From: Leclercia sp. AS011
GTDB lineage: Bacteria > Pseudomonadota > Gammaproteobacteria > Enterobacterales > Enterobacteriaceae
Direction of reading: 5' to 3'
NCBI RefSeq assembly: GCF_037152535.1
Contig: NZ_JBBCMA010000001.1
Coordinates: forward strand, 682,001 to 746,000
Length of the DNA: 64,000 bases
Shown here: one piece after another, positions 8,444 through 17,912 of the stretch
Layout of the letters: each line of letters starts with the position of its first letter
Numbering within the stretch: position 1 is the first letter of the stretch
Translations under genes and position numbers: made by a program
The notes under the pieces: generated by a model
Told to the model about the DNA's origin: nothing
The model's database searches: none
The model's input: only the letters and a program-made list of their open reading frames with translations

Positions 8444-9003
8444 CCGGCGAAGTGGCTCCACATAATTTGCGCGCCGATACCGATTAACACCAGGCCGCCG
8501 AGGATCTCGGCGCGTTTGCCTAACAGCGGGCCGATAAACCGGCCAATCATCATCCCGAGGGTGGACATGATTAAGGTCGCGCAGCCAATCGCCAGCGCGG
8601 TGGCAATGATGTTTACCTGCAGGAATGCCAGCCCTACGCCAACGGCCATCGCATCAAGACTGGTGGCGATGGCGGTAGTGACCAGCAGCCAGAAGCCGTG
8701 ACGGTGGACGGGCTGGTCCTCATCGACATCATTACGAATGCCTTCGATAACCATACGGCCGCCGAGGAAGGTCAGCAGGATAAAGGCGATCCAGTGGTTC
8801 CACTCCAGCACGAACTGGCTGGCAAGCATCCCCAGACCCCAGCCGATCAGCGGCGTCAGGGTTTCGATAGCACCAAAGATAAGACCGGTACGCAGGGCTT
8901 CAGAGAACTTAGGTTTATGCAGCGTGGCGCCTTTACCCATGGAAGCAGCAAATGCATCCATCGACATACCAAAGGCCAGAAGAAGTGTTGCAGAGAGGTT
9001 CAT
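8440..9003 (-). CDS. mntP: Manganese efflux pump MntP
   Basis: MntP exports Mn2+ across the inner membrane and protects against manganese overload. The 187-residue protein has six hydrophobic segments and the two inverted-repeat halves of the family, each with the acidic metal-site motif ([14 protein letters not shown] and [16 protein letters not shown]). Start [12 protein letters not shown] at 9003 equals the E. coli start; an upstream in-frame ATG (MDIPGL) falls in the riboswitch 3' arm and is less likely. The last codons overlap the rlmA end by 4 bp, convergent. Control: a long leader with a manganese riboswitch and upstream MntR-type palindromes. Confidence 0.96.
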   Translation of the reverse strand: MNLSATLLLAFGMSMDAFAASMGKGATLHKPKFSEALRTGLIFGAIETLTPLIGWGLGMLASQFVLEWNHWIAFILLTFLGGRMVIEGIRNDVDEDQPVHRHGFWLLVTTAIATSLDAMAVGVGLAFLQVNIIATALAIGCATLIMSTLGMMIGRFIGPLLGKRAEILGGLVLIGIGAQIMWSHFAG

Positions 9004-9059
9004 CAGCGCGTCCAGACCGGGAATATCCATATGACACATCACTGCCCCCAGTAAACAGC

Positions 9060-9195
9060 AGTTGATGCGTCTATGGTCTCGCCTGATCGCTCTGCCTGAT
9101 GCAGAAACAATCCGTACGTGCCACGTTTTGCAACGAGTATGTTGACACGTACATTTCCGGCAAACCGGAAATCGGCTACTCCCCAACGACGGGCG
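9060..9195 (-). ncRNA. Manganese riboswitch (yybP-ykoY) in the mntP leader
   Basis: On the minus strand the leader contains both signature loops of the yybP-ykoY aptamer: GGGGAGTAGC (9174-9183) and, about 95 bases on, GCGAGACC (9075-9082). Between them are a GATTTCCGG/CCGGAAAT hairpin and the ACGTGTC...GGCACGT pairing. E. coli mntP is a known member of this class, in which Mn2+ binding raises expression. The ends are approximate. Confidence 0.88.
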
Positions 9196-9202
9196 CAACC
9201 TT

Positions 9203-9230
9203 AACATATTTTGAGAAGTTAAAACAACAA
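9203..9230 (-). promoter_or_regulatory. Probable mntP promoter
   Basis: Minus-strand TTGTTG (9230-9225), a 16-base spacer and TATGTT (9208-9203) stand just upstream of the riboswitch. These are weak matches, chosen mainly for their position. A Fur-box-like stretch (about 13 of 19 consensus bases) lies at 9260-9278. Confidence 0.45.
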
Positions 9231-9326
9231 CCGGAAAGTATTATTCTGCAGGTTAGTTGATAACGATTTTCATTTAGATTTTAGTGTGAAAATAACGTTA
9301 ATAATATGGCGTGTATTCGCGAAGAA

Positions 9327-9344
9327 ATATAGCTTTGGCTATAT
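9327..9344. promoter_or_regulatory. MntR-type palindrome 1
   Basis: ATATAGC, four bases, GCTATAT is a perfect seven base-pair inverted repeat with the spacing of the enterobacterial MntR operator (ACATAGC-N4-GCTATGT). It lies about 100 bp upstream of the proposed mntP promoter; MntR activates mntP in E. coli. Confidence 0.72.
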
Positions 9345-9367
9345 GACAGGGTGATTTTCCCATCAAA

Positions 9368-9385
9368 ATATAGCCAATGCTATTA
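9368..9385. promoter_or_regulatory. MntR-type palindrome 2
   Basis: ATATAGC, four bases, GCTATTA is a second copy, 41 bp from the first (about four helix turns), with five perfect base pairs in the arms. It ends eight bases from the yobD stop codon. Confidence 0.62.
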
Positions 9386-9392
9386 TTTTATC

Positions 9393-9851
9393 TTATTGAG
9401 TTTTAACGAGTAATTTGTATATCTTCTCCAGGTCGTCAATATTTTTCACCCGGACAAGCAGGCGACGCTGCTCTAATTGCATGACCAGCACACCGTCTTC
9501 CGATAAATTCATCTCTTTAATACGGTTATATTCTATCCAGACATTGGCGAAAAAGAATCCACTGGCTTTGAAGATTATTTTTGGCACCCGCATCCAGAAC
9601 AGATAAAACGCCATTAATGCCAGGGCACATAATAGCCAGGTGGTTAATAACGCACCCTGGCTCATCACGTTGTTATAAATCAGGATCATCAGCAGGCCGG
9701 CAAAGATGACGGCATCGACGCGGCCGCGGCGCAGCAGGGGGATCGTCAGCAAGGTCTTGCCGTTGCGGCGGGGCATGATCAATTCGTCGTAGATGGCATA
9801 CGCCAGAAGGGCAACAATAAAGACAACCAGTACGATGTCCGTGACCGTCAT
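9393..9851 (-). CDS. yobD: DUF986 membrane protein YobD
   Basis: This 152-residue protein has the E. coli YobD length and aligns through its whole sequence ([43 protein letters not shown]). Two to three membrane helices (about residues 5-22, 46-62, 70-90) are followed by a cytoplasmic domain ending [14 protein letters not shown]. Function is unknown. It lies 57 bp downstream of manZ on the same strand, but a terminator separates them, so it is expressed by readthrough or from its own promoter. Confidence 0.93.
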   Translation of the reverse strand: MTVTDIVLVVFIVALLAYAIYDELIMPRRNGKTLLTIPLLRRGRVDAVIFAGLLMILIYNNVMSQGALLTTWLLCALALMAFYLFWMRVPKIIFKASGFFFANVWIEYNRIKEMNLSEDGVLVMQLEQRRLLVRVKNIDDLEKIYKLLVKTQ

Positions 9852-9863
9852 TCATCCTCCGGA

Positions 9864-9891
9864 TAAAAAAACGGGGGCTTACATGCCCCCG
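9864..9891 (-). terminator. Terminator of the manXYZ operon
   Basis: On the minus strand CGGGGGC and GCCCCCG pair around a six-base loop and are followed by seven T. It is placed after manZ and before yobD. Confidence 0.88.
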
Positions 9892-9908
9892 GTGTATTCA
9901 GTAAAACC

Positions 9909-10760
9909 TTACAGACCCAGCAGACCGATAGCGTAACCCACGATACCGATAACGAAGAAGCCGACGATGATCCACAGCGCATTGACCTTCTTACGCAGCA
10001 GCCACATACAGGCGAAGGTTAACAGCAGCGGCACCAGGCCTGGCATCAGCTGGTCAAGGATGGTTTGCACGGTGGTGACGCGCGTCTGACCATCCTGGCC
10101 GGTGATGGTGGACACCACCAGCGGGATGTTGACGTGCGTCCACTTGTTCACCAGCGCCCCCATCACAAACAGGCCGAGGATTGACGCCCCCTCAGTCAGT
10201 TTCTGCAGGAAGCCGCCGCCCATATCCTGAACGATATCCACGCCTTTACGATAGCCATACGCCACGCCGTAGTAACGGGTCGCCAGACGCACCACGTTGA
10301 ACAGAATAAAGAACAGCAGAGGACCGAGCAGGCTACCGCTCATGGCGATACCCGCACCCAGCGCCGCGAAGACCGGACGCACGGTACCCCAGAAGATTGG
10401 GTCACCGACGCCTGCCAGCGGCCCCATCAGACCCACTTTGATACCGTTGATGGCACCATCGTCGATCTCGGCCCCGTTTGCACGCTGCTCTTCCATCGCC
10501 AGGGTTACGCCCAGTACCGGGGCCGCAACGTAAGGATGGGTGTTAAAGAATTCCAGGTGACGCTTAATCGCCTGACGACGCGCTTCGTTATTTTCCGGAT
10601 ACAGGCGTTTGATCGCCGGTACCATCGAGAAGCAGAAGCCCAGCGCCTGCATACGTTCGAAGTTCCATGAACCCTGGAACAGGTTTGAACGGATGAACAC
10701 GCCACGAATATCCCCTGGAGTCAGTTTTTTCTGAGGGGTAGTTTTAGTCATATCAACCAT
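9909..10760 (-). CDS. manZ: PTS mannose permease component IID
   Basis: ManZ is one of the two membrane subunits of the mannose phosphotransferase system, which imports mannose, glucose, glucosamine and fructose with phosphorylation. The protein is 283 residues, beginning MVDMTKTTPQKKLTP; an in-frame GTG three codons earlier is possible, but AGGTGAG is better spaced for this ATG. Typical IID features are the long N-terminal GSWNFERMQALGF region and C-terminal membrane helices (MPGLVPLLLTFACMWLL). It follows manY closely in one operon. Confidence 0.96.
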   Translation of the reverse strand: MVDMTKTTPQKKLTPGDIRGVFIRSNLFQGSWNFERMQALGFCFSMVPAIKRLYPENNEARRQAIKRHLEFFNTHPYVAAPVLGVTLAMEEQRANGAEIDDGAINGIKVGLMGPLAGVGDPIFWGTVRPVFAALGAGIAMSGSLLGPLLFFILFNVVRLATRYYGVAYGYRKGVDIVQDMGGGFLQKLTEGASILGLFVMGALVNKWTHVNIPLVVSTITGQDGQTRVTTVQTILDQLMPGLVPLLLTFACMWLLRKKVNALWIIVGFFVIGIVGYAIGLLGL

Positions 10761-10772
10761 GTCGCTCACCTG

Positions 10773-11570
10773 CTAGTCCAGTTCGTTATCGAGATCGTTA
10801 TTACCAGCAACCTGTGCACCACCGGCTACGCGATTATATTTCGGGCTCAGCTGGATGTAGAGGATAGCCATTACCGCACCAATCACACCCAGGGCGACCA
10901 GGTTGAAGTTGGTAAATGCCGCGGTAACAAAGCCGAGGTAGAAGAACGGCATCAGGTAGCCTGCGCGCATCATGTTGATGACCATCGCATAACCCACCAC
11001 CACAATCATGCCGCCTGCGATGTTCAGACCACCGGTAACCACCTCAGGGATGGCGTTCAGCATGCTCTGGACTTCGCTGGTACCGACAGAAATCGCCACG
11101 ATCACCGCCGGGATAGCGATACGCATCGCCTGCAGGAACAGGGACGAGACGTGGATCCAGGAGAGTGCGGTCAGGTTGCCATTCTCCGCCGCCTTGTCAG
11201 CCGCATGCTGGAAGGCCACGGTGATGGTACGCACGATGATGGTCAGCACCTGGCCTGCCGCGGCCAGTGGGATAGCCAGCGCGATACCGGCACCGATATT
11301 CTGATGACCCGCAATAACCAGAACGGTAGAGATAATGGAGGCGAGCGCCGCATCGGGTGCAACCGCAGCACCGATGTTCATCCAGCCGAGGGCGATCATT
11401 TCAAGGGTACCACCGATGATGATACCGGTTTTCATATCCCCGAGAACGGCGCCGATTAACGTACAGGCAACCAGCGGACGGTGAAACTGAAATTCATCAA
11501 GTACGGATTCCATACCCGCTATACAAGCGACGACGAACACCAGCACAATCTGAAGAGTGGTAATCTCCAT
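10773..11570 (-). CDS. manY: PTS mannose permease component IIC
   Basis: ManY is the sugar-channel subunit IIC of the mannose PTS, embedded in the inner membrane and working with ManZ. It has 265 residues with many hydrophobic helices. The family signature IGGTLEMIALGWMNIGAAVAPD is at about residues 50-71, and a charged C-terminal tail ends NNDLDNELD. It lies between manX (46 bp gap) and manZ on the same strand. The same complex is a known entry route for phage lambda DNA and some bacteriocins in E. coli. Confidence 0.97.
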   Translation of the reverse strand: MEITTLQIVLVFVVACIAGMESVLDEFQFHRPLVACTLIGAVLGDMKTGIIIGGTLEMIALGWMNIGAAVAPDAALASIISTVLVIAGHQNIGAGIALAIPLAAAGQVLTIIVRTITVAFQHAADKAAENGNLTALSWIHVSSLFLQAMRIAIPAVIVAISVGTSEVQSMLNAIPEVVTGGLNIAGGMIVVVGYAMVINMMRAGYLMPFFYLGFVTAAFTNFNLVALGVIGAVMAILYIQLSPKYNRVAGGAQVAGNNDLDNELD

Positions 11571-11616
11571 TGTACTTCTCCTATGACATAAGCTTTATGT
11601 GAAAATCAGCGCAGGG

Positions 11617-12585
11617 TTATTTCCCGACTTTGCCGATCAAATCCATCATTTTCAGTTTCGGGTCGGTGGAAACCTTACGGGCTTCCAGTTCAATGCCGCG
11701 TGCATTCAGCTTTTTAAAGGCTTCGATATCCTTCTCATCGACTGAAATCGCGTTGTTCACCTGAGTTTTCCCCTGGCGGAACGCCATGCCCCCAATATTG
11801 ACGGACGTGATGTTCACGCCGCCTTCGACAACGCGTTCCACGTCGGTCGGATTGGTAAACAGCAGCATGATGCGTTCGCCGGCATATTTCGGGTTGTTAT
11901 ACACGCGGATCATTTTGGCGACGTCCACCACGTGGGCGGTGACGCCCGGAGGGGCGACCTGAGTAAGAAGGGTTTTACGGACCGTGTCGGCAGCCACTTC
12001 ATCGCTGACCACAATGATGCGCTGGACGTTGGTCTCTTTGGTCCAGCGTGTCGCGACCTGACCATGGATCAGACGGTCATCGATACGCGCAAGGCCAATC
12101 TGCATGTAATCGTTCGGGCCCATCGGCTTAAGCGGGGCGGCGGGTTTCGCAGCCGCAGCAACCGGGGCGGGTTTTGCCACTTCAACCGGTTTCGCTTTCA
12201 GCGCTTTCACACCTTCACGCCCGGTTTCGACCGCCAGCGCCACCAGCTCGTCAAAGCTCGGGTTGTCGTCGCGTGCCATCAGGGTCTCGACCAGCATCGG
12301 AATATTGACCCCGGCGACCACTTCATACCGATCTTTATCGACCACAATGCGGCTGGCGGCGTTAAACGGGCTGCCACCCCATGTGTCAACAAGGAACAAT
12401 ACGCCGCTGCTGGTATCCAGTCTGGACAGTTGAGCCGTGTATTTCTCTATCAGTGTCTCGGCGTTTTCACCGGGAACGAAATCGATCCAGCCGACGTTTT
12501 CCTGTTCGCCTAAAAGCATTTCTGCGGTTTTAAGTAACTGCTCTGCAGCCCAACCATGTGTGCCTATAACAATAGCAATAGTCAC
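11617..12585 (-). CDS. manX: PTS mannose component IIAB
   Basis: ManX is the cytoplasmic phosphate carrier of the mannose PTS. The 322-residue protein has domain IIA (1-130) with the phosphorylated His10 in IGTHGWAAEQ. A flexible Ala/Pro/Lys linker (about 132-153) follows, then domain IIB with His174 in DDRLIHGQVATRW. Phosphate passes from HPr to His10, then His174, then the sugar. It is the first gene of manXYZ. In E. coli the promoter is repressed by Mlc and activated by cAMP-CRP; a matching operator-like repeat is present upstream. Confidence 0.97.
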   Translation of the reverse strand: MTIAIVIGTHGWAAEQLLKTAEMLLGEQENVGWIDFVPGENAETLIEKYTAQLSRLDTSSGVLFLVDTWGGSPFNAASRIVVDKDRYEVVAGVNIPMLVETLMARDDNPSFDELVALAVETGREGVKALKAKPVEVAKPAPVAAAAKPAAPLKPMGPNDYMQIGLARIDDRLIHGQVATRWTKETNVQRIIVVSDEVAADTVRKTLLTQVAPPGVTAHVVDVAKMIRVYNNPKYAGERIMLLFTNPTDVERVVEGGVNITSVNIGGMAFRQGKTQVNNAISVDEKDIEAFKKLNARGIELEARKVSTDPKLKMMDLIGKVGK

Positions 12586-13048
12586 TTGCTACCTCCTTTT
12601 ATTATCGTTAATGCCCAAAACGCGTCAGGACATTAGTGATCTTCTTCGAAAGAACGAATCGATTCAGATAAGGGTTAGAGTTCAATTAACGAATTCTTAC
12701 GCGATTTATTTTAGACAGTGAAAAAATAATTTATGTGATGAAGATCCGTAATTTAGCCTAAGCCAATGAGATATTTCTGTGATCAAAAAAAGCGCTGAAA
12801 CATCTGTTTGCAAAGGAAAGTAAATCTTTGCCATAAAGCCCAGGTCTCTGATATGTTTAGCGTCCGTTTACTTGTCAGGAGTATTGGGCAGTAGCCCACT
12901 GTATGGACCGTCACCGACGCCAGTCACACACCCGGCCAACTCTGGCCAGCCTTACCGGCGATTCGCGCCACTCACTGTTTACGCCTTTTACCGTTTCGCC
13001 CGATATTACCGCGGCGCCGTTTTGCCATTCCTTTAGCAGGAGCTTGTC
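12586..13048. other. Divergent manX / yoaE control region
   Basis: These 463 bases hold no gene. The manX side contains an Mlc/NagC-like repeat and a CRP half-site (perfect TGTGA at 12733-12737, poor second half). The yoaE side looks like a long leader; its one clear structure is a five base-pair hairpin TGGGC-AGTA-GCCCA near 12884-12898. I looked for the manganese riboswitch that precedes other TerC-family genes and did not find its two signature loops. Confidence 0.55.
12706..12729. promoter_or_regulatory. Mlc/NagC-like operator before manX
   Basis: TTATTTT, ten bases and AAAATAA form an inverted repeat of the size and AT-rich flanks recognised by the paralogous repressors Mlc and NagC. 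It is centred about 130 bp upstream of the manX start. Mlc control of manXYZ is established in E. coli; this site is inferred from pattern. Confidence 0.55.
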
Positions 13049-14608
13049 ATGGAATTCTTAATGGACCCGCAGATCTGGGTGGGATTGCTTACGCTTGTCG
13101 TGCTTGAGATCGTACTCGGCATCGATAACCTGGTGTTTATTGCCATCCTTGCGGATAAATTGCCCCCTAAACAACGGGATAAAGCACGTTTAATCGGTCT
13201 GTCACTGGCGCTGATCATGCGTCTTGCGCTGCTGTCGGTCATCTCCTGGATGGTGACGCTGACCCAACCGCTGTTCACCGCATTCGATTTCACCTTCTCA
13301 GGGCGTGACCTGATCATGCTGCTGGGGGGGATATTCCTGCTCTTCAAGGCCACAACCGAGCTCCATGAACGGCTGGAAAACCGCCAGCATGACGATGGAC
13401 ACGGTAAAGGCTACGCCAGCTTCTGGGTGGTAGTGCTGCAAATTGTGGTGCTGGATGCCGTCTTTTCCCTCGACGCGGTGATTACCGCCGTCGGTATGGT
13501 GAACCATCTGCCGGTGATGATGGCCGCCGTGGTCATTGCGATGGCGGTGATGTTGCTCGCCTCGAAGCCGTTGACACGATTCGTCAATCAGCATCCGACC
13601 GTGGTGGTGCTCTGTCTGAGCTTCCTGCTGATGATTGGTCTCAGCCTGGTAGCAGAAGGTTTCGGCTTCCATATTCCGAAAGGCTATCTGTACGCCGCAA
13701 TTGGTTTCTCGATCATTATAGAGATGTTTAACCAGATTGCCCGCCGCAACTTTATCCGCCAGCAGTCGAACCAGCCGCTGCGTGCCCGTACCGCTGATGC
13801 GATTCTGCGTCTGATGGGCGGCCGCCGTGAAGCCAAAGCGCAGCAGGACAGCGAGAACCATGTTCCGGTGCCGGTTCCGGAAGGCGCCTTTGTGGAAGAA
13901 GAGCGCTATATGATCAACGGCGTGCTGTCGCTGGCCTCGCGCTCCCTGCGCGGGATCATGACGCCGCGCGGTGAGATAAGCTGGGTAGATGCCCGCCTGA
14001 GCATGGAAGAGATCCGCCAGCAGCTGCTCTCCTCTCCGCACAGCCTGTTCCCGGTCTGTCGCGGCGAGCTGGATGAGATCATCGGCGTGGTGCGTGCCAA
14101 AGAGATGCTGGTGGCGCTGGAAGAGGGTGCTGACGTTGAAGCCATTGCGGCCGCGTCGCCTGCCATCGTGGTGCCGGAAACGCTTGACCCGATCAACCTG
14201 CTTGGCGTGCTGCGCCGTGCCCGGGGTAGCTTTGTCATCGTCACCAACGAGTTTGGTGTGGTGCAGGGCCTGGTCACGCCGCTGGACGTACTGGAAGCCA
14301 TTGCCGGTGAGTTCCCGGATGCCGATGAAACGCCGGAGATCGTCAACGATGGTGACGGCTGGCTGGTAAAAGGCACCACCGACCTGCATGCGCTGCAGCA
14401 TACGCTGGGTCTGGAGCATCTGACCAACCACGACGACGATATCGCGACGGTGGCCGGTCTGGTGATTGCCGTTAACGGGCAGATCCCGCATACCGGTGAC
14501 GTGCTTGAAGTCCCGCCGCTGAAGATAACGATCGTCACCGCCAATGACTACCGCGTGGATCTGGTGCGCATTGTCAAAGAGCAGTCTGACCACGACGAAG
14601 AAGAGTAA
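13049..14608 (+). CDS. yoaE: TerC-family membrane protein with CBS domains, YoaE
   Basis: This 519-residue protein has an N-terminal TerC-type membrane domain (about 1-235, seven helices; ligand-like motifs [15 protein letters not shown] and [15 protein letters not shown]). A tandem CBS pair (about 300-420) and a CorC/HlyC-type C-terminal domain (about 435-510) follow. It matches E. coli YoaE throughout. The conserved acidic residues in membrane helices suggest metal ion transport; relatives such as Alx act in manganese export, but YoaE's own role is not established. Its stop codon is directly next to the convergent pdeD stop, leaving no room for a separate terminator. Confidence 0.95.
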   Translation: MEFLMDPQIWVGLLTLVVLEIVLGIDNLVFIAILADKLPPKQRDKARLIGLSLALIMRLALLSVISWMVTLTQPLFTAFDFTFSGRDLIMLLGGIFLLFKATTELHERLENRQHDDGHGKGYASFWVVVLQIVVLDAVFSLDAVITAVGMVNHLPVMMAAVVIAMAVMLLASKPLTRFVNQHPTVVVLCLSFLLMIGLSLVAEGFGFHIPKGYLYAAIGFSIIIEMFNQIARRNFIRQQSNQPLRARTADAILRLMGGRREAKAQQDSENHVPVPVPEGAFVEEERYMINGVLSLASRSLRGIMTPRGEISWVDARLSMEEIRQQLLSSPHSLFPVCRGELDEIIGVVRAKEMLVALEEGADVEAIAAASPAIVVPETLDPINLLGVLRRARGSFVIVTNEFGVVQGLVTPLDVLEAIAGEFPDADETPEIVNDGDGWLVKGTTDLHALQHTLGLEHLTNHDDDIATVAGLVIAVNGQIPHTGDVLEVPPLKITIVTANDYRVDLVRIVKEQSDHDEEE

Positions 14609-16201
14609 TCAGGGTAACGACGGCATCATGTTCCCGTTGTGAGGGGGTGGCGGAGGTGAACTCTCCGCCAGCCACCGCGGGAAATCCCGCAGCGGCATCG
14701 GCCGCGCATACAGGAACCCCTGCAGAATTTCGACGCCATGCAGGCGCAGATGCCTCGCCTGATCGCAGGTTTCCACCCCTTCGGCCACCAGCTCGATGTT
14801 CAGGCGCTGAGCCAGAGCAATAATAATATCCGTCACCGTCGAGTTAACGGCATCGGTGCCAATCGCGGCGGTGAAGGATTTATCAATTTTCAACACTTCC
14901 GGATTGAGTTTCTCCAGCCACGACAGCGAGCTGTTGCCGGTGCCGAAATCATCGATCGCCAGCTTGACCCCCTTCTGATGCAGGGCCTCCACAATGTTGT
15001 AATCCATCTCCAGCAGGGTATCGCGCTCGGTGAGTTCAATCACCAGCTGCTGTGCGGGCTCGGCGCTGAACCAGACGTGGTTCAGGTCATGGAGAAGCAT
15101 CCCGTCGCGAAAATGTTTGGCCGCCACGTTGATACCAATATGGAACCCCGATGCGGTGGGAAACATCGCCAGATGGCTGACGGTTTCGATCAGCACGTAG
15201 CGGGTCAGGGGAACTATCAGGTTGTGCTCCTCCGCCAGCGGGATAAAAATATCCGGCGCGATCCACCCCTGACGCGGGTTATTCCAGCGCAGAAGAATTT
15301 CCACCCCCACGCAGTCCTGCCTTTTGGCATCGATCAGCGGCTGGCAGAACAGCTCGAACTCACCGGCAGCAAGCCCGTAATTAATCTCGTGGGTGAAACT
15401 CATGCGGCTGGCGGTGGCAAGCCAGGCGATATAACCCACCAGCATGGTAAATATCACCGCCAGCGGCAGCTGGGAGGGCAGCTCTCTCAGTGCCAGCGCC
15501 GCCGGGCCGGGACCATTAACGGTAATGGTGAACGGGAAATTACTGGAAGCCTGCTGATACACCGCTTCGTCGCGGTCAAACACCAGCGCATCCGTTAGCT
15601 GGCGGTCATGGTTCAGATGTTTGCCGCCCACGCTGAGGTTAACGTCGTTGATGATTGGCTGTTGGGGCTCAAGCAGCAGCCTGGCAATGAGATCGATATT
15701 CACAATCTCCATCACCCCATCGTCACCCTCGCCGGGCACCGGATACCACTGGATAAGCACCGGACTACCTTTCAGCAGCGCCTGGTCAGTGGTCAGGAGC
15801 AGTAACGGCTCAGGGGTAGGGAGTTGAGGCTGGAACTGGCTGATGGGGATATCGCGATTACCGAACATGCTGGAGCAGTAGAGAATACCGTCCTTAATCA
15901 GGCCAATGGATCGCACGGTTTGCAGGGAGGCGGCCTGTTTACGCAGTAAAAAATTGACCTCCACGCAGGGCAGGCCGATCAGCGACTGAACCACGTCGCG
16001 CCCGGTCTCCAGCGGCTCCAGGATTTTATCCAGCGTCTCGACAGCGTGCGACACGAAGGCGGCGGTGGACTGCTGATTTAAATTTCGCTGTGAAATAAAG
16101 CCAATAATAAGCGTGCAAACGAGGGTAGAAAGTGACAGCGCCAGGCAGACGATAATCCGTTTGCGGCGATAATTGGTAATCATCCTGTGAGCTGTTTGCA
16201 T
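14609..16201 (-). CDS. pdeD: Cyclic-di-GMP phosphodiesterase PdeD (CSS-EAL)
   Basis: PdeD (YoaD) breaks down c-di-GMP. The 530-residue protein has a first membrane helix (about 15-37), a periplasmic CSS domain with the cysteine motif YCSS and a second conserved cysteine (GLPCVEV), a second helix (about 245-263), then a cytoplasmic EAL domain to the end. The catalytic signature reads GVEILLRWN, with the essential Glu kept, and the metal-binding DDFGTGNSS is intact, so an active enzyme is likely. CSS-EAL proteins are controlled by the redox state of the periplasmic cysteines. It is a single gene, convergent with yoaE. Confidence 0.95.
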   Translation of the reverse strand: MQTAHRMITNYRRKRIIVCLALSLSTLVCTLIIGFISQRNLNQQSTAAFVSHAVETLDKILEPLETGRDVVQSLIGLPCVEVNFLLRKQAASLQTVRSIGLIKDGILYCSSMFGNRDIPISQFQPQLPTPEPLLLLTTDQALLKGSPVLIQWYPVPGEGDDGVMEIVNIDLIARLLLEPQQPIINDVNLSVGGKHLNHDRQLTDALVFDRDEAVYQQASSNFPFTITVNGPGPAALALRELPSQLPLAVIFTMLVGYIAWLATASRMSFTHEINYGLAAGEFELFCQPLIDAKRQDCVGVEILLRWNNPRQGWIAPDIFIPLAEEHNLIVPLTRYVLIETVSHLAMFPTASGFHIGINVAAKHFRDGMLLHDLNHVWFSAEPAQQLVIELTERDTLLEMDYNIVEALHQKGVKLAIDDFGTGNSSLSWLEKLNPEVLKIDKSFTAAIGTDAVNSTVTDIIIALAQRLNIELVAEGVETCDQARHLRLHGVEILQGFLYARPMPLRDFPRWLAESSPPPPPHNGNMMPSLP

Positions 16202-16289
16202 GCCACGGCCACCCGAAAAGCCACTGGCGCGAATGCCCGTGGCAACTCAGGTAGTGTAGTGGGCATTATTTCAGCTAACGAGAAAAGTT

Positions 16290-16324
16290 CATAAAATTCG
16301 CCCATCCTTATCAGATGGGCGAAA
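16290..16324 (-). terminator. Terminator of sdaA
   Basis: On the minus strand CGCCCATC and GATGGGCG make an eight base-pair stem, followed by AATTTTAT. The T-run is short but the stem is perfect and lies 44 bases after sdaA. Confidence 0.75.
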
Positions 16325-16364
16325 GAGGTATGAAAGACGAAAGTCGCAGAGGACAGTCAGAGGA

Positions 16365-17729
16365 TTAGTCGCACTGCACCTTGATCGCCAGGCCGCCGCG
16401 GGAGGTCTCGCGGTATTTGGCGTTCATGTCTTTGCCGGTTTCGTACATGGTTTCGATGACCTTATCCAGCGAGACGCGCGGTTCGCTGGTACGGCGCATC
16501 GCCATACGTGAGGCGTTAATCGCTTTCACCGAGGCGATGGCGTTACGCTCGATGCACGGCACCTGCACCTGACCGGCAACCGGGTCGCAGGTCAGACCGA
16601 GGTTATGCTCCATGCCGATCTCCGCCGCCACGCACACCTGCTCCGGGCTCGCGCCCAGCAGTTCTGCCAGACCGGCCGCCGCCATTGAGCAGGCCACGCC
16701 CACTTCACCCTGACAGCCAACTTCGGCACCGGAGATGGAGGCGTTCATCTTATAGAGCGCGCCCACCGCGCCCGCGGCGAGGAAGTAGCGAATATAGATA
16801 TCCGGGCTTACCGATTCGATGAAGTGATCGTAGTAGGCCAGCACCGCCGGAACGATCCCGCAGGCACCGTTGGTCGGGGCTGTCACCACGCGACCACCGG
16901 CGGCGTTCTCTTCATTCACCGCCAGCGCAAACATGTTGACCCAGTCGATGACGTTCATCGGATCGTTGGAGTACTTATCGGTCGTCACCAGCATCCGGCG
17001 CAGGGCAGAGGCACGACGCGGCACGCGCAGCGGGCCAGGCAACACGCCTTCGGTGTTGATGCCGCGATCGATACAGGCGCGCATGGTCTGCCAGACGTTG
17101 GCGAAATAGTCTTCAATCTCTTTCTTGCTGTGCAGCGCCAGCTCGTTCTGCATCACCATGCCGGAGAGGGACAGGCCGGTCTCGTGACAGTAATCCAGCA
17201 TCTCTTTCGCCGATTTGAACGGGTAAGGTACCTGCACGTCGCCCGTCGCATCCTGGCCGAAGTGCTCTTCGTCGACAATAAAGCCGCCGCCGATGGAGTA
17301 ATAGGTTTTGCTGTAGACCACTTTGTCGCCGCTGAAGGCGTGGATCTGCATCCCGTTTTCATGCAACGAGAGGTTGTCGCTGCGAAAACGCATGCCGTCG
17401 TCCTGTGGGAAATCCACTTCCTGCCGGCCATTCGCCAGCAGCAGACGACCGCGCGTTTCCACGTCGCGGATAAACGCCGGAATGGCGTCAATATCTACGG
17501 TGTCCGGCATATTTCCGGCCAGACCCATAATAATGGCGATATCGGTGTGGTGGCCTTTACCCGTTAATGACAGTGAACCGTAAACGTCCACCGCCACGCG
17601 GGTAATGCTGTCCAGTAATCCTTTTTCGACCAGGTCATCGACGAACTGTTTACCGGCCTTCATCGGCCCTACAGTGTGGGAAGAAGAGGGACCAATCCCC
17701 ACTTTGAACATGTCGAATATACTAATCAC
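16365..17729 (-). CDS. sdaA: L-serine dehydratase 1
   Basis: SdaA converts L-serine to pyruvate and ammonia using a 4Fe-4S cluster. The 454-residue protein begins [23 protein letters not shown], the beta-domain signature, and its C-terminal alpha-domain carries the cluster cysteines in [12 protein letters not shown] and [13 protein letters not shown]. Length and sequence equal E. coli SdaA. It is followed by a terminator, and nudL-pabB lie upstream on the same strand across a 183 bp gap. In E. coli expression responds to Lrp and nitrogen or anaerobic conditions. Confidence 0.97.
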   Translation of the reverse strand: MISIFDMFKVGIGPSSSHTVGPMKAGKQFVDDLVEKGLLDSITRVAVDVYGSLSLTGKGHHTDIAIIMGLAGNMPDTVDIDAIPAFIRDVETRGRLLLANGRQEVDFPQDDGMRFRSDNLSLHENGMQIHAFSGDKVVYSKTYYSIGGGFIVDEEHFGQDATGDVQVPYPFKSAKEMLDYCHETGLSLSGMVMQNELALHSKKEIEDYFANVWQTMRACIDRGINTEGVLPGPLRVPRRASALRRMLVTTDKYSNDPMNVIDWVNMFALAVNEENAAGGRVVTAPTNGACGIVPAVLAYYDHFIESVSPDIYIRYFLAAGAVGALYKMNASISGAEVGCQGEVGVACSMAAAGLAELLGASPEQVCVAAEIGMEHNLGLTCDPVAGQVQVPCIERNAIASVKAINASRMAMRRTSEPRVSLDKVIETMYETGKDMNAKYRETSRGGLAIKVQCD

Positions 17730-17912
17730 TTTAACACTCCTGACAGGGTTACCGGGTTTCCAGTAACGATGTAATAACTTCGCATAGTGTAAGAGGGAAG
17801 CCCGCCGTCAGCTTAACTATTCACATGAATTAAACTAATGCCTGAGGCGGGATAAACTAATAGCGGGAGGCAGATCGCAAAGGCGCAAAAAAGAGGCGAA
17901 TGTAAAGTATAG

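Noticed and set aside
12730..13048. yybP-ykoY manganese riboswitch before yoaE
   Set aside because: Neither GGGGAGTAG nor GCNAGACC loop is present in the leader.
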